Source of the DNA: an uncultured Verrucomicrobia subdivision 3 bacterium
Lineage (GTDB): Bacteria; Verrucomicrobiota; Verrucomicrobiae; Limisphaerales; UBA11358
Assembly: GCA_903921455.1 (NCBI GenBank)
Contig: CAIXPZ010000043.1
Location: 1-16,128, forward strand
Direction: 5' to 3'
DNA length: 16,128 nt
Shown here: piece after piece, positions 1 through 8,138 of the stretch
Position numbering within the stretch: the stretch's first letter is position 1
How the letters are laid out: each line of letters starts with the position of its first letter
Program-made: the position numbers and the translations under genes
Notes under the pieces: generated by a model
Databases searched by the model: none
Seen by the model: only the letters and a program-made list of their open reading frames with translations
Told to the model about the DNA's origin: nothing

Positions 1-2
1 CA

Positions 3-779
3 ACCGCTTCGCCCGGCACGAAAACATTTGCGCTCACCGGGCACGTTGCCAACACCGGCCTGATTGAAGTTCCGTTCGGCACCACCCTGCGCGAAGTTGT
101 GCTCAACATTGGTGGCGGCATTACAGACCGTCGCGGCAAGGTGAAGGCGAACGGTTTCAAGGCCGTGCAAATTGGCGGGCCGTCGGGCGGTTGTCTAACA
201 AAGGATCATCTGGATTTACCGTTGGACTACGATTCACTCCGCAGCGTCGGCGCGATGGTTGGCTCCGGGGGTCTCGTCGCGATGAATGAAAAGACCTGCA
301 TGGTCAGCATCGCACGGTTCTTCATGGATTTCACCCAGCGCGAAAGCTGCGGCAAATGCGTGCTCTGCCGCGAAGGCACCCGCCAGTTGCTCGCGATGCT
401 CGACGACATCATCGAAGGCCGTGCCACCAGCGAAACGCTGGTACTGATGGAGAAACTCGCGCTGGCCGTGCAGAAAGGTTCGCTTTGCGGCCTTGGCAAG
501 ACGGCGCCGAATCCGGTGCTCTCGACCTTGCGCTATTTCCGCCACGAATACGACGCGCACGTTTTCCACAAGCATTGCCCGACCGGCCAGTGCAAGGCGC
601 TCGCCATGCCGAGTATTGATCCGACTAAATGCAAAGGCTGCATGGCCTGCGGCAAGAAATGTCCCGTCGGCGCGATCAGCGGCGAACGGAAACAGGCCCA
701 CGTGATTGATCAAGTGAAATGCATTGTGTGCGGCGTCTGTGCCGACACCTGCAAATTGGAAGCCGTCGTTGGTGTCTGA
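3..779 (+). CDS. hydB: NuoF/HydB-like flavoprotein subunit of NAD-linked [FeFe] hydrogenase, 5' end missing
   Basis: The reading frame is open from base 3, so the gene enters from the left edge; only the last 258 residues are visible and the flavin- and NAD-binding part lies outside. The visible part starts in an SLBB-type domain (fragment residues 1 to about 70, with FALTGHVANTGLIEVPFG). Next comes the NuoF [4Fe-4S] site SCGKCVLCREGT (C116, C119, C122) with its fourth ligand in SLCGLGKTAPNP (C162). A C-terminal two-cluster ferredoxin domain follows, with two CX2CX2CX3C motifs (C210/213/216/220 and C240/243/246/250). This order matches the HydB/HndC subunit of multimeric [FeFe] hydrogenases, which oxidises or reduces NAD(P) and passes electrons to HydA. 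It ends 33 nt before hydA. A NuoE-like HydC is expected just upstream but cannot be seen. Family assignment is sure; pyridine-nucleotide specificity is unknown. Confidence 0.95.
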   Translation, partial: TASPGTKTFALTGHVANTGLIEVPFGTTLREVVLNIGGGITDRRGKVKANGFKAVQIGGPSGGCLTKDHLDLPLDYDSLRSVGAMVGSGGLVAMNEKTCMVSIARFFMDFTQRESCGKCVLCREGTRQLLAMLDDIIEGRATSETLVLMEKLALAVQKGSLCGLGKTAPNPVLSTLRYFRHEYDAHVFHKHCPTGQCKALAMPSIDPTKCKGCMACGKKCPVGAISGERKQAHVIDQVKCIVCGVCADTCKLEAVVGV

Positions 780-812
780 AATTCAACCCCGAAAATTTGA
801 ACTGAAAAATTC

Positions 813-2840
813 ATGAGTGCCACCACCGCTACCGCAGTTAAAACCTTGAACATTGACGGCATAGAGGTGCCGATCACCGGCGAGCGAAACTTGCTCGAAT
901 TGATTCGCAAAGCCGACATTGACCTGCCGACGTTCTGTTATCATTCCGACCTCAGCGTTTATGGCGCGTGCCGTCTGTGCCTCGTGGACATCGCCGGGCG
1001 CGGCATCCAGGGCGCCTGTTCGACGCCGCCGGAACCCGGTCTGAAAGTTCGCACGCAAACCGAGGAGATCCGTGAGATCCGCAAGATTTCCGTCGAGTTG
1101 CTGCTCGCCAATCACGAGCGCGAATGCACGACCTGCGGCAAGAGCGCCGCGTGTCAGTTGCAGGATGTGGCGCGCAAACTCGGCATCAACAAAGTCCGTT
1201 TCCAGCCCGTGCATAAGCCAAGGCCGGTGGACCGTTCTTCCCTCTCGCTTACACGCGATCCGAATAAGTGTGTGCTCTGCGGTGACTGCGTGCGCTTCTG
1301 CTCGGAGATTCAAGGCATCGGTGCGATTGATTTCGCGTTTCGCGGTCACGATGCGGCGGTGCTGCCAGCGTTCGGCAAGGATTTGGGCGAAGGCGAGTGC
1401 ATCAACTGCGGCCAGTGCGCCGCCGTATGTCCGACCGGTGCGCTGACGCCGCGACAGGAAATTGACGAGGTTTGGAAAGCGCTCGGCGATGCGACCAAAA
1501 CTGTCGTGGTGCAAATCGCGCCGGCGGTGCGCGTCGCCATCGGAGAATTATTCGGCATGCCGCCGGGCGAATCCACTCGCGGCCAAATGGTCGCCGCTTT
1601 GAAAAGGCTCGGTTTTAAATACGTTTATGACACCGCGTTCAGTGCCGACTTGACGGTGATTGAAGAGGCGAATGAGTTTTTGGGCCGCAAAACCAAGGGC
1701 GGAAAATTACCGCTGTTCACGAGTTGCTGCCCGGGTTGGGTGAAATTCGCGGAGCAGTATTTCCCCGAACTGTTGCCGAATTTATCCACCTGCAAATCGC
1801 CGCAGCAAATGCTCGGCGCACTGGTCAAGGAACTGTTGCCGGCGGAACTCGACGTGAAAAAGGAAGACCTCGTGATGGTTTCAATCATGCCCTGCACAGC
1901 AAAGAAATTTGAGGCCAAGCGCCCGGAGTTTGCGAAGGACGGCGTTGCCGAAGTGGATCACGTTCTCACCACCCAGGAATTGGCACGCATGATCGAGGAA
2001 GCGGGCCTGCGTTTCACGAAGCTGCAGCCGGAATCATTCGATATGCCGATGGGGTTCAAGACCGGTGCCGGCGTGATTTTTGGAAATTCCGGCGGTGTCA
2101 GCGAGGCCGTGCTTCGCTACGCGGCCGAAAAAGTCACCGGCAAAAAGCTGGTCAATCCTGATTTTCACGCCGTTCGCGGCGAGGACGGATTGCGCATCGT
2201 CGAAGTGCCGGTCGGCGACATCGTTTTGAAACTGGGCATTGTCCACGGCTTGAAAAACGCGCGGACGCTTGCGGAAAAAGCGCGGCGCGGCAAATGTGAC
2301 CTCGACATCATCGAAGTGATGGCGTGTCCCGGTGGTTGCATCGGCGGCGCGGGTCAGCCGGTGTCGCGCGAGCGGGATATCCGCAAACTTCGCACCCGCG
2401 GACTTTACGGCTTGGACAAAAACATGGAACTGCACAAGTCGCAGGAAAATCATTTTGTCACGGAATGTTACCAGCGGCACCTCGGTGAGATCGGTGGCAA
2501 GAACGCGCACCGCCTCTTGCACACGCATTACCACAATCGCCGCCGCATCGCCGGCGAGACCATTGAACTGGGCGACGGCCCGGCGGCGGAGAAAGTGAAG
2601 GTCAACGTCTGCACCGGCACGAATTGTTTCGTGAAAGGTTCGCAGCACATTTTACACGAGCTGCTCGACCATGTGGAAAAGGATGAGTTGCAGGACAAAG
2701 TTTCTATCAATGCTTCCTTCTGTTTTGAAAAATGCGACCACGGCCCGACTGTGAGCGTGGACGGAAATAAAATTCAATGGTGCACGGCAGCAGCCGCCAA
2801 AGCGGAAATCCTGCAAAAAATAAAAGAAAAAAATCTATGA
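813..2840 (+). CDS. hydA: Catalytic subunit of group A [FeFe] hydrogenase, with C-terminal thioredoxin-like [2Fe-2S] domain
   Basis: 675 residues, cytoplasmic (no signal peptide). Domains in order: plant-type [2Fe-2S] (C42, C53, C56, C69); His-ligated [4Fe-4S] site H101-X3-C105-X2-C108-X5-C114; two [4Fe-4S] clusters (C153/156/159/163 and C196/199/202/206); H-cluster domain with all three signatures, TSCCPGW (303-309), MPCTAKKFE (359-367) and EVMACPGGCIGG (501-512); small-subunit-like segment (about 525-575, RTRGLYGLDKN); C-terminal thioredoxin-fold [2Fe-2S] site C600-X4-C605...C637-X3-C641. The proton-relay Cys (C305) and the four cubane ligands (C306, C361, C505, C509) are present, so it should be an active H2-producing or H2-oxidising enzyme. 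Together with hydB this suggests an NAD-coupled, possibly electron-bifurcating complex. The ATG at 813 keeps the whole first domain, although no clear Shine-Dalgarno precedes it. The stop overlaps the hydG start (ATGA). Confidence 0.97.
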   Translation: MSATTATAVKTLNIDGIEVPITGERNLLELIRKADIDLPTFCYHSDLSVYGACRLCLVDIAGRGIQGACSTPPEPGLKVRTQTEEIREIRKISVELLLANHERECTTCGKSAACQLQDVARKLGINKVRFQPVHKPRPVDRSSLSLTRDPNKCVLCGDCVRFCSEIQGIGAIDFAFRGHDAAVLPAFGKDLGEGECINCGQCAAVCPTGALTPRQEIDEVWKALGDATKTVVVQIAPAVRVAIGELFGMPPGESTRGQMVAALKRLGFKYVYDTAFSADLTVIEEANEFLGRKTKGGKLPLFTSCCPGWVKFAEQYFPELLPNLSTCKSPQQMLGALVKELLPAELDVKKEDLVMVSIMPCTAKKFEAKRPEFAKDGVAEVDHVLTTQELARMIEEAGLRFTKLQPESFDMPMGFKTGAGVIFGNSGGVSEAVLRYAAEKVTGKKLVNPDFHAVRGEDGLRIVEVPVGDIVLKLGIVHGLKNARTLAEKARRGKCDLDIIEVMACPGGCIGGAGQPVSRERDIRKLRTRGLYGLDKNMELHKSQENHFVTECYQRHLGEIGGKNAHRLLHTHYHNRRRIAGETIELGDGPAAEKVKVNVCTGTNCFVKGSQHILHELLDHVEKDELQDKVSINASFCFEKCDHGPTVSVDGNKIQWCTAAAAKAEILQKIKEKNL

Positions 2841-4246
2841 ACGCCACCCTTCCCAAACCGCGAACCACGATCATCAACGAGGCTGAAATCAACGCCTTGC
2901 TTTCCGTGGCGCGGCGCTCTGATGCCGGTCGCGTGCGGGAAGTTCTCGCCAAGGCACGCAAGATGGATGGCCTGGATGCGGAAGACGTTGCCGTGCTGAT
3001 GGAAATTCAGGACGCGACACTGCTGGAAGAAATGTTCGCCGCCGCGCGGTTTGTGAAGGACGAAATTTATGGCAACCGCCTCGTTCTTTTTGCGCCGCTT
3101 TACATTGCCAACCTTTGCAAAAACGAGTGTGCCTACTGCGCCTTCCGCGCCGGGAACACCGAGTTGAAACGCCGCACGCTGACGCAGGACGAAATCGCCG
3201 CCGAAGTGAAAATTCTCATTGACCAGGGCCACAAACGGCTGCTGCTCGTCTCGGGCGAAGAATATCCGAAGGAAGGGTTCAACTATGTGCTCAGGGCGAT
3301 TGACACCATTTACAAAACCAAGAGTGGGCGCGGCGAAATTCGTCGGGTGAACGTGAACATCGCCCCGCTCACCGTCGAGCAGTTCAAGCAACTCAAGGAG
3401 GCGGGCATTGGCACCTACCAGTTGTTTCAGGAAACCTATCACCGCGAAACCTACGCGAAAATTCACACCGCGGGAGCGAAAAAGAATTTCGATTGGCGCG
3501 TGACGGTGATGGATCGCGCGATGGAGGCCGGCATTGACGACGTCGGCATCGGCGTGCTGTTCGGGCTTTACGACTGGAAGTTTGAGATGCTCGCGATGCA
3601 GCAGCATATCCGCCACCTGGAGGAAAAGTTCGGGGTCGGCCCGCACACGATCAGCGTGCCGCGCATCGAGCCGGCAGGCGGCTCGACCCTGGCGGATCGT
3701 CCGCCCCATGCGGTTTCGGACGCGGATTTCAAAAAGATCGTCGCCATTCTGCGCCTCGCGGTGCCTTACACCGGCATCATCATGTCCACCCGCGAAAACG
3801 CCGACACGCGCCGCGCAACATTTCAGTTAGGCGTGTCGCAAATTTCGGCGGGGAGCCGCTGCAATCCCGGCGGCTACGCGGAACTTGGCGATGGCCACGA
3901 CGCGGAGCAGTTCCAGCTTGGCGACCATCGTTCGCTCGACGAGGTCGTGCGCGACGTCGCGTCGCTCGGCTACACGCCGTCGTTTTGCACCGCCTGCTAT
4001 CGGCTGGGGCGCACCGGCGCGGATTTCATGGATTTGGCCAAGCCCGGTTTGATCAAGGAACATTGCAGTCCCAACGCGCTGTCGAGCTGCATGGAATACA
4101 TGATGGGCTACGCTTCACCGGAAACACGCAAAACGGGCGAGAAACTGGTGGATCGCGAACTGGCCACGATGCCGGGCAGCATCGGCAAAACCGCCAACGA
4201 ACTCGTGGGCCGTGTGCGTAAGAACGAGCGCGACGTGTTTGTCTGA
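2837..4246 (+). CDS. hydG: [FeFe]-hydrogenase H-cluster maturase HydG (radical SAM tyrosine lyase)
   Basis: 469 residues from the ATG at 2837, which overlaps the hydA stop as ATGA. The frame is open 60 nt further upstream, but that stretch would lie inside hydA and is the less likely start. Known role: HydG cleaves tyrosine by radical SAM chemistry to p-cresol, CO and cyanide and loads them on iron, making the Fe(CO)2CN synthon for the H-cluster. Both diagnostic sites are visible: the radical SAM motif CX3CX2C (C94, C98, C101, in NLCKNECAYCAFR) and the C-terminal auxiliary cluster motif CX2CX22C with exact spacing (C384, C387, C410). That second motif separates HydG from the thiamine enzyme ThiH. 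Length is normal for HydG. It is followed after 6 nt by the lyase gene. Confidence 0.97.
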   Translation: MNATLPKPRTTIINEAEINALLSVARRSDAGRVREVLAKARKMDGLDAEDVAVLMEIQDATLLEEMFAAARFVKDEIYGNRLVLFAPLYIANLCKNECAYCAFRAGNTELKRRTLTQDEIAAEVKILIDQGHKRLLLVSGEEYPKEGFNYVLRAIDTIYKTKSGRGEIRRVNVNIAPLTVEQFKQLKEAGIGTYQLFQETYHRETYAKIHTAGAKKNFDWRVTVMDRAMEAGIDDVGIGVLFGLYDWKFEMLAMQQHIRHLEEKFGVGPHTISVPRIEPAGGSTLADRPPHAVSDADFKKIVAILRLAVPYTGIIMSTRENADTRRATFQLGVSQISAGSRCNPGGYAELGDGHDAEQFQLGDHRSLDEVVRDVASLGYTPSFCTACYRLGRTGADFMDLAKPGLIKEHCSPNALSSCMEYMMGYASPETRKTGEKLVDRELATMPGSIGKTANELVGRVRKNERDVFV

Positions 4247-4252
4247 TTTAGC

Positions 4253-5671
4253 ATGAACGACGCCTTTCGCATCGAACGGGATTGTCTCGGCGAGCTGCCG
4301 GTTCCGGCGGAGGCGTTGCATGGCATCCACACGCAACGGGCGCTGGATAATTTCCCGCTCGCGCGACGTTCCGTTCATCCTGAATTGGTCCGCGCTTATG
4401 GCGACGTTAAATTTGTCTGCGCCCGAACCAATCGGGCACTCGGCGCGTGGGCGGATGATGCGGCCAAAGCCGACGCGATTGATCGTGCCTGTCGCGAACT
4501 GGCCAACGGCGACCTCGGCGGTTTCATCATCGTGGATGCGCTGCAAGGCGCCGCCGGCACCAGCACGAACATGAACGTCAACGAGGTGTTGGCGAATCGC
4601 GCGCTGGAAATTCTCGGTCTGCCGCCCGGCAGCTACGACCGCATTTCTCCGCTGGATGATCTCAATCTGCACCAGTCCACCAATGACACTTATCCGACGG
4701 CGCTGCGGCTGGCGGCGATTCGCTTGCTAAAAGGGTTGGAGAAGAGTGCCGTTGCGTTGCAGGAATCATTTCAGGCGGCGGAAAAGAGGTTCGGGCACGT
4801 GGTCAAAGTCGGCCGCACGCAGCTTATGGACGCCGTGCTGACGACGCTCGGCCGCGAAATGAGCGCGTATGCTGAGGCGATCAATCGCGACCGCTGGCGC
4901 ATTTACAAATGCGAGGAGCGGCTGCGCGTTGTGAACCTCGGCGGCACCGCCATCGGCACCGGTCTGGCCGCGCCGCGGCAATACATTTTTCAGGTGGTTG
5001 ACCAGTTGCGCGAACTGACCGGCATTGGTTTCGCCCGGGCAGAAAATCTGGTTGACGCCACGCAGAACGCTGATGTGTTCGTCGAGGTGTCAGGTATTCT
5101 AAAGGCGCACGCGGTCTCGTTGCTGAAAATTTGCAGCGACCTGCGCCTGTTATCGTCGGGACCGGAAGCCGGCTTCGGCGAAATTCGTCTGCCGGCTCGC
5201 CAGGCCGGTTCCTCAATCATGCCTGGCAAGGTGAATCCCGTGATTCCCGAAGCCGTGAGCCAGGTCGCGATGCGCGTAATCGGTCACGATGCGACGATTA
5301 CGATGGCGTGCGCTGCGGGCACGCTGGAACTGAATCCGTTTCTGCCGCTCGTTGCCGATTGCCTCCTGGAGAGCTTGGCTTTGCTGACGCGCGCCGATGA
5401 CATCTTTCGCCGGCACTGCATCGAAGGTCTCGAAGCCGACGAAGCGCGGTGCCGCGAGTTGGTTGAAAATTCCACCGCCTCCGTGACGGCCTTGGTTCCC
5501 GCGCTCGGCTACGAACGTGCCGGCGAAGTGGCAAAGCTGGCGCGTGCGAACCGCCGCAGTATCCGTGAATCGGTGATCTCGCAAGGCTGGCTCACTGGCG
5601 ACGCATTTGATGAATGGATTAGCCCCGAAGCTGTCTGTCGGTTGGGAACGCCTGACGCTCCAAAGCCATGA
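4253..5671 (+). CDS. aspA: Aspartase/fumarase-family lyase inside the maturation operon, probably aspartate ammonia-lyase
   Basis: 472 residues, full length for the family. It aligns by eye with E. coli AspA from the start (RIERDCLGELPVPAEALHGI), through GAAGTSTNMNVNEVLANRAL and QSTNDTYPTALR, to the family signature loop GSSIMPGKVNP at residues 319-329, whose serine (GSS) is the catalytic base region. Known aspartases convert L-aspartate to fumarate plus ammonium. The gene lies 6 nt after hydG, and its stop overlaps the hydF start (ATGA), so it is physically part of the maturation operon. Lyases of this family recur in hydEFG clusters, from memory. A plausible job is to supply ammonium for the bridging amine of the H-cluster dithiolate; this is inference. 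The signature has PGK, found in fumarases and some aspartases, so a fumarase or related lyase cannot be excluded. Confidence 0.88.
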   Translation: MNDAFRIERDCLGELPVPAEALHGIHTQRALDNFPLARRSVHPELVRAYGDVKFVCARTNRALGAWADDAAKADAIDRACRELANGDLGGFIIVDALQGAAGTSTNMNVNEVLANRALEILGLPPGSYDRISPLDDLNLHQSTNDTYPTALRLAAIRLLKGLEKSAVALQESFQAAEKRFGHVVKVGRTQLMDAVLTTLGREMSAYAEAINRDRWRIYKCEERLRVVNLGGTAIGTGLAAPRQYIFQVVDQLRELTGIGFARAENLVDATQNADVFVEVSGILKAHAVSLLKICSDLRLLSSGPEAGFGEIRLPARQAGSSIMPGKVNPVIPEAVSQVAMRVIGHDATITMACAAGTLELNPFLPLVADCLLESLALLTRADDIFRRHCIEGLEADEARCRELVENSTASVTALVPALGYERAGEVAKLARANRRSIRESVISQGWLTGDAFDEWISPEAVCRLGTPDAPKP

Positions 5672-6975
5672 CCACCACGCCTAAAAGCCTGCGGCTGCAC
5701 ATCGCGTTTATCGGCCGGCGCAACGTCGGCAAATCGTCGCTGCTGAACGCCCTGACGCGCCAGCAGGTTTCCATCGTCTCCCCGGTCGCGGGCACGACAA
5801 CTGATCCGGTGGAGAAGCCGATGGAACTGCTGCCGTTCGGTCCGGTGCTGTTTATTGACACCGCCGGCATTGACGACTCCGGCGAACTTGGTGCGTTGCG
5901 CGTGGAAAAAACCCGACAGGTTCTGGAACGCACGGATGTGGCTGTGCTCGTTGCCGAAGCCGGCATCTGGGGAAATTTTGAGGAAGCGATTTTGGCCGAG
6001 CTGTTGGCGCGCAAGACACCGACCGTCGTCGTTTTCAATAAAACGGATGTAACTCATCCTGGCACCGCGCCCATCGCCAAACTGGCGGAGGAGAAAATCT
6101 CCGTCGTCCAAACTTCCGTCGTCAATGGCGATGGAATCGCAGATTTGCGCGAGGCGTTGCTGGCTGTCGCCCCGGCAGAATTGATAGACAGTCCGGCAAT
6201 TCTTGGCGACCTCGTTGGTCCCGGCGAAATGGCGGTGCTCGTGGTGCCGATTGACAAGGAAGCGCCGAAGGGCCGCTTGATTTTGCCGCAGGTGCAGTCA
6301 ATCCGCGATCTGCTCGACAGTGACGCCTATTGTCTCGTGGTGAAAGAGCGCGAGTTGCGCAGCGCGCTGGACCGGCTGAAAACACCACCGAAACTCGTGG
6401 TTACCGATTCGCAAGCGTTTCTGAAAGTTGCCGCCGATACGCCGCTAAGCGTGCCGATGACGAGCTTTTCAATTCTGATGTCGCGCTTCAAAGGCGATTT
6501 GCTGGCGCAGGTGCAGGGTGCGCTGGCCATCGAAAATTTGCGTGGCGGTGATCGCGTGCTGATTGCCGAGGCCTGTGCTCACCATCCGATCGGCGAAGAT
6601 ATCGGGCGCGTGAAAATTCCGCGCTGGTTGACGCAATACACGGGTGTGAAGCTCCAGTTCGAGCACATGCAGGGCCGCGATTTTCCAAATGACCTTGCGG
6701 ACTACAAGCTGGTGATTCATTGCGGCGCGTGTATGTGGAACCGCCGTGAGATGCTCAGTCGCATCTTGCGCTGCCAGCAGGCCGGCGTGCCCATCACGAA
6801 CTACGGCCTGACCATTGCCTACAGCCTGGGAATTTTTGAGCGCGCGCTGCAGCCGTTCCCGGCAGCGCTGGATTCTTTTCGGAATGCGGAAAAGTTGAAT
6901 GGTAGGGACGCACTGCTGCGCGTCCAGGCTGGCCCGCAGGTCAGCCCTACCAAAATGAAGGAGGTGCCAGCGTGA
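5668..6975 (+). CDS. hydF: H-cluster maturation GTPase and scaffold HydF
   Basis: 435 residues. HydF carries the assembled 2Fe subcluster and hands it to apo-HydA. The N-terminal GTPase domain has G1 GRRNVGKS (16-23), GTTTD (42-46, G2 region), G3 DTAG (64-67) and G4 NKTD (124-127). A dimerisation segment follows. The C-terminal cluster-binding domain holds CAH (C303, H305) and HCGAC (C352, C355), which gives the exact CXHX46CX2C spacing known for HydF. The ATG at 5668 overlaps the aspA stop, and the stop overlaps the GTG start of hydE. Oddity: residues 412-428 are encoded by a palindromic element (6901-6951), so the last ~24 residues do not look like HydF proper, and the natural C-terminus was probably near residue 411. 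Confidence 0.97.
   Translation: MTTTPKSLRLHIAFIGRRNVGKSSLLNALTRQQVSIVSPVAGTTTDPVEKPMELLPFGPVLFIDTAGIDDSGELGALRVEKTRQVLERTDVAVLVAEAGIWGNFEEAILAELLARKTPTVVVFNKTDVTHPGTAPIAKLAEEKISVVQTSVVNGDGIADLREALLAVAPAELIDSPAILGDLVGPGEMAVLVVPIDKEAPKGRLILPQVQSIRDLLDSDAYCLVVKERELRSALDRLKTPPKLVVTDSQAFLKVAADTPLSVPMTSFSILMSRFKGDLLAQVQGALAIENLRGGDRVLIAEACAHHPIGEDIGRVKIPRWLTQYTGVKLQFEHMQGRDFPNDLADYKLVIHCGACMWNRREMLSRILRCQQAGVPITNYGLTIAYSLGIFERALQPFPAALDSFRNAEKLNGRDALLRVQAGPQVSPTKMKEVPA
6901..6951. repeat. Palindromic REP-like element at the 3' end of hydF
   Basis: A 51-nt element with outer arms GGTAGGG (6901-6907) and CCCTACC (6945-6951). Inside are two hairpins: GGACGC/GCGTCC (6906-6911 with 6920-6925) and GGCTG/CAGCC (6927-6931 with 6942-6946), so the strand can fold into a cloverleaf-like shape. 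It lies wholly within the hydF reading frame and encodes residues 412-428. It ends 6 nt before the AAGGAGG ribosome binding site of hydE. The ends resemble dispersed palindromes I recall from Verrucomicrobiota genomes; this is a memory-based resemblance, not a match that was searched. Confidence 0.75.
6958..6964 (+). promoter_or_regulatory. Strong ribosome binding site for hydE
   Basis: AAGGAGG, a near-perfect Shine-Dalgarno, lies 7 nt before the GTG at 6972 and fixes that codon as the hydE start. It is one of only two strong sites in the operon. It directly follows the palindromic element in hydF, so folding of that element could alter access to it. Confidence 0.8.
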
Positions 6976-8138
6976 CCCTCGCCAAAACAGAAATTATCAG
7001 CTGGTTGCGCGAAACAAATGCGGAACGGCTGAAGGAATTGTGGCGTCGTGCTGATGAAACTCGGCGGAGCCACGTCGGCGATGCCGTGTATCTGCGGGGT
7101 TTGGTGGAAATTTCAAATTTCTGCTCGCGCCAATGTGCTTACTGCGGTCTTCGTGTCGGGAACACTAGTTTGGCGCGCTACCGGATGAATGCGGATGAAA
7201 TAGTTGCAGCCGCGCAGCAGGCCATGAAATTTGGCTACGGCACCGTGGTACTCCAAGGCGGCGAGGATTATGGTATCACGACCGAGTGGATGACCGAGGT
7301 CATCCGCCGCATCAAAAGCGAGACGCCCCTCGCGGTGACGCTGAGTTTGGGCGAACGGCAGGACAAGGATTTGGTGGCTTGGCGTGCCGCTGGAGCGGAT
7401 CGCTATCTGCTGCGCTTCGAAACGTCGGATCGTAGTTTGTTCGACGAAATCCATCCGCCCTTGGGACATCGCAAGTGCGATCGCATCGCCGTTTTGCGGC
7501 GGTTGAAACAACTCGGTTATGAAATCGGCAGCGGCATCATGATCGGCATTCCCGGGCAGACTTACGCAAGTGTGGCGGATGACATCGCGCTGTTTCGCGA
7601 ACTGGATCTGGACATGATTGGCATCGGGCCCTTCATTCCGCACCCGGCCACGCCGCTGGGAAATGGCTTCAGATTCTTCCCGTCGGTGCGAAGCGATCAA
7701 GTGCCGAACAATGAACTGATGGTGTATAAATCCGTCGCCTTGACGCGATTGGTCCGGCCGGATGCAAATATTCCGGCGACGTCGGCGCTGGCGACGATCA
7801 ACAAGGCGAATGGGCGCGAGCTGGGATTGCAACGCGGCGCAAATGTGTTCATGCCGAACCTGACGCCGCTGAAATACCGCCGACTTTACGAAATTTATCC
7901 GAACAAGGCATGCATTGCCGAAACCGGTGACGCCTGCAACGGCTGCCTGAGTCTGCGCATTAAAGGGATTGGCCGGCACATCGGCAGCGGTCAAGGCGGC
8001 AGAAATAGAGCGACGGATAATGGTTTAACCTGGAGTGCGCGGACACGGCCGCGCTTTGATAATGGGCGACATGTCTCCCAGTCGGAACGCGGCGACATGT
8101 CGCCGCACTCCAAAATTGCGGAGGCCCCTTATGCCTGA
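6972..8138 (+). CDS. hydE: H-cluster maturase HydE (radical SAM)
   Basis: 388 residues from a GTG start with a strong ribosome binding site; the start overlaps the hydF stop (GTGA). HydE processes the HydG product into the sulfur-bridged diiron precursor loaded on HydF. The radical SAM motif CX3CX2C is at C51, C55 and C58 (NFCSRQCAYCGLRVGN). A second cluster motif CX7CX2C is at C314, C322 and C325 (ACIAETGDACNGC), as in Thermotoga-type HydE, where the second cluster is not essential. The TIM-barrel region between is intact (LQGGEDYG, SLGERQ, GIMIGIPGQT, PFIPHPATP). The expected HydE C-terminus is reached near residue 345-350. Residues 354-380 are encoded by a palindromic repeat (8032-8111), giving a repeat-derived tail and a protein about 35 residues longer than usual. 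Its last 8 nt overlap the next gene. Confidence 0.96.
   Translation: MTLAKTEIISWLRETNAERLKELWRRADETRRSHVGDAVYLRGLVEISNFCSRQCAYCGLRVGNTSLARYRMNADEIVAAAQQAMKFGYGTVVLQGGEDYGITTEWMTEVIRRIKSETPLAVTLSLGERQDKDLVAWRAAGADRYLLRFETSDRSLFDEIHPPLGHRKCDRIAVLRRLKQLGYEIGSGIMIGIPGQTYASVADDIALFRELDLDMIGIGPFIPHPATPLGNGFRFFPSVRSDQVPNNELMVYKSVALTRLVRPDANIPATSALATINKANGRELGLQRGANVFMPNLTPLKYRRLYEIYPNKACIAETGDACNGCLSLRIKGIGRHIGSGQGGRNRATDNGLTWSARTRPRFDNGRHVSQSERGDMSPHSKIAEAPYA
8032..8111. repeat. Palindromic REP-like element at the 3' end of hydE
   Basis: An 80-nt element with outer arms GGAGTGCG (8032-8039) and CGCACTCC (8104-8111). It contains three further palindromes: GCGCGG/CCGCGC (8037-8042 with 8049-8054), the near-perfect GGGCGACATGTCTCCC (8064-8079), and the perfect 18-bp palindrome GCGGCGACATGTCGCCGC (8089-8106). 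The core GCGACATGTC is thus present twice in diverged form. The element is translated as HydE residues 354-380 and ends 9 nt before the ribosome binding site of the next gene. It differs in sequence from the hydF element but occupies the same type of position. Confidence 0.8.
8121..8124 (+). promoter_or_regulatory. Ribosome binding site that decides the small ferredoxin start
   Basis: GAGG lies 6 nt before the ATG at 8131. The same frame is open further upstream with ATGs inside the palindromic element, but the protein encoded there is repeat-derived, so 8131 is the preferred start. Confidence 0.6.

Noticed and set aside
2034..2648. 204-codon open frame on the minus strand opposite hydA
   Set aside because: It lies entirely inside the conserved H-cluster and C-terminal coding region of hydA. 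Long antisense open frames are expected in GC-rich coding DNA, and its protein has no recognisable motif.
2774..3709. 311-codon minus-strand open frame opposite hydG
   Set aside because: Mirror of the hydG frame with His/Arg/Ala-rich, low-complexity translation; hydG is certain from its two cluster motifs.
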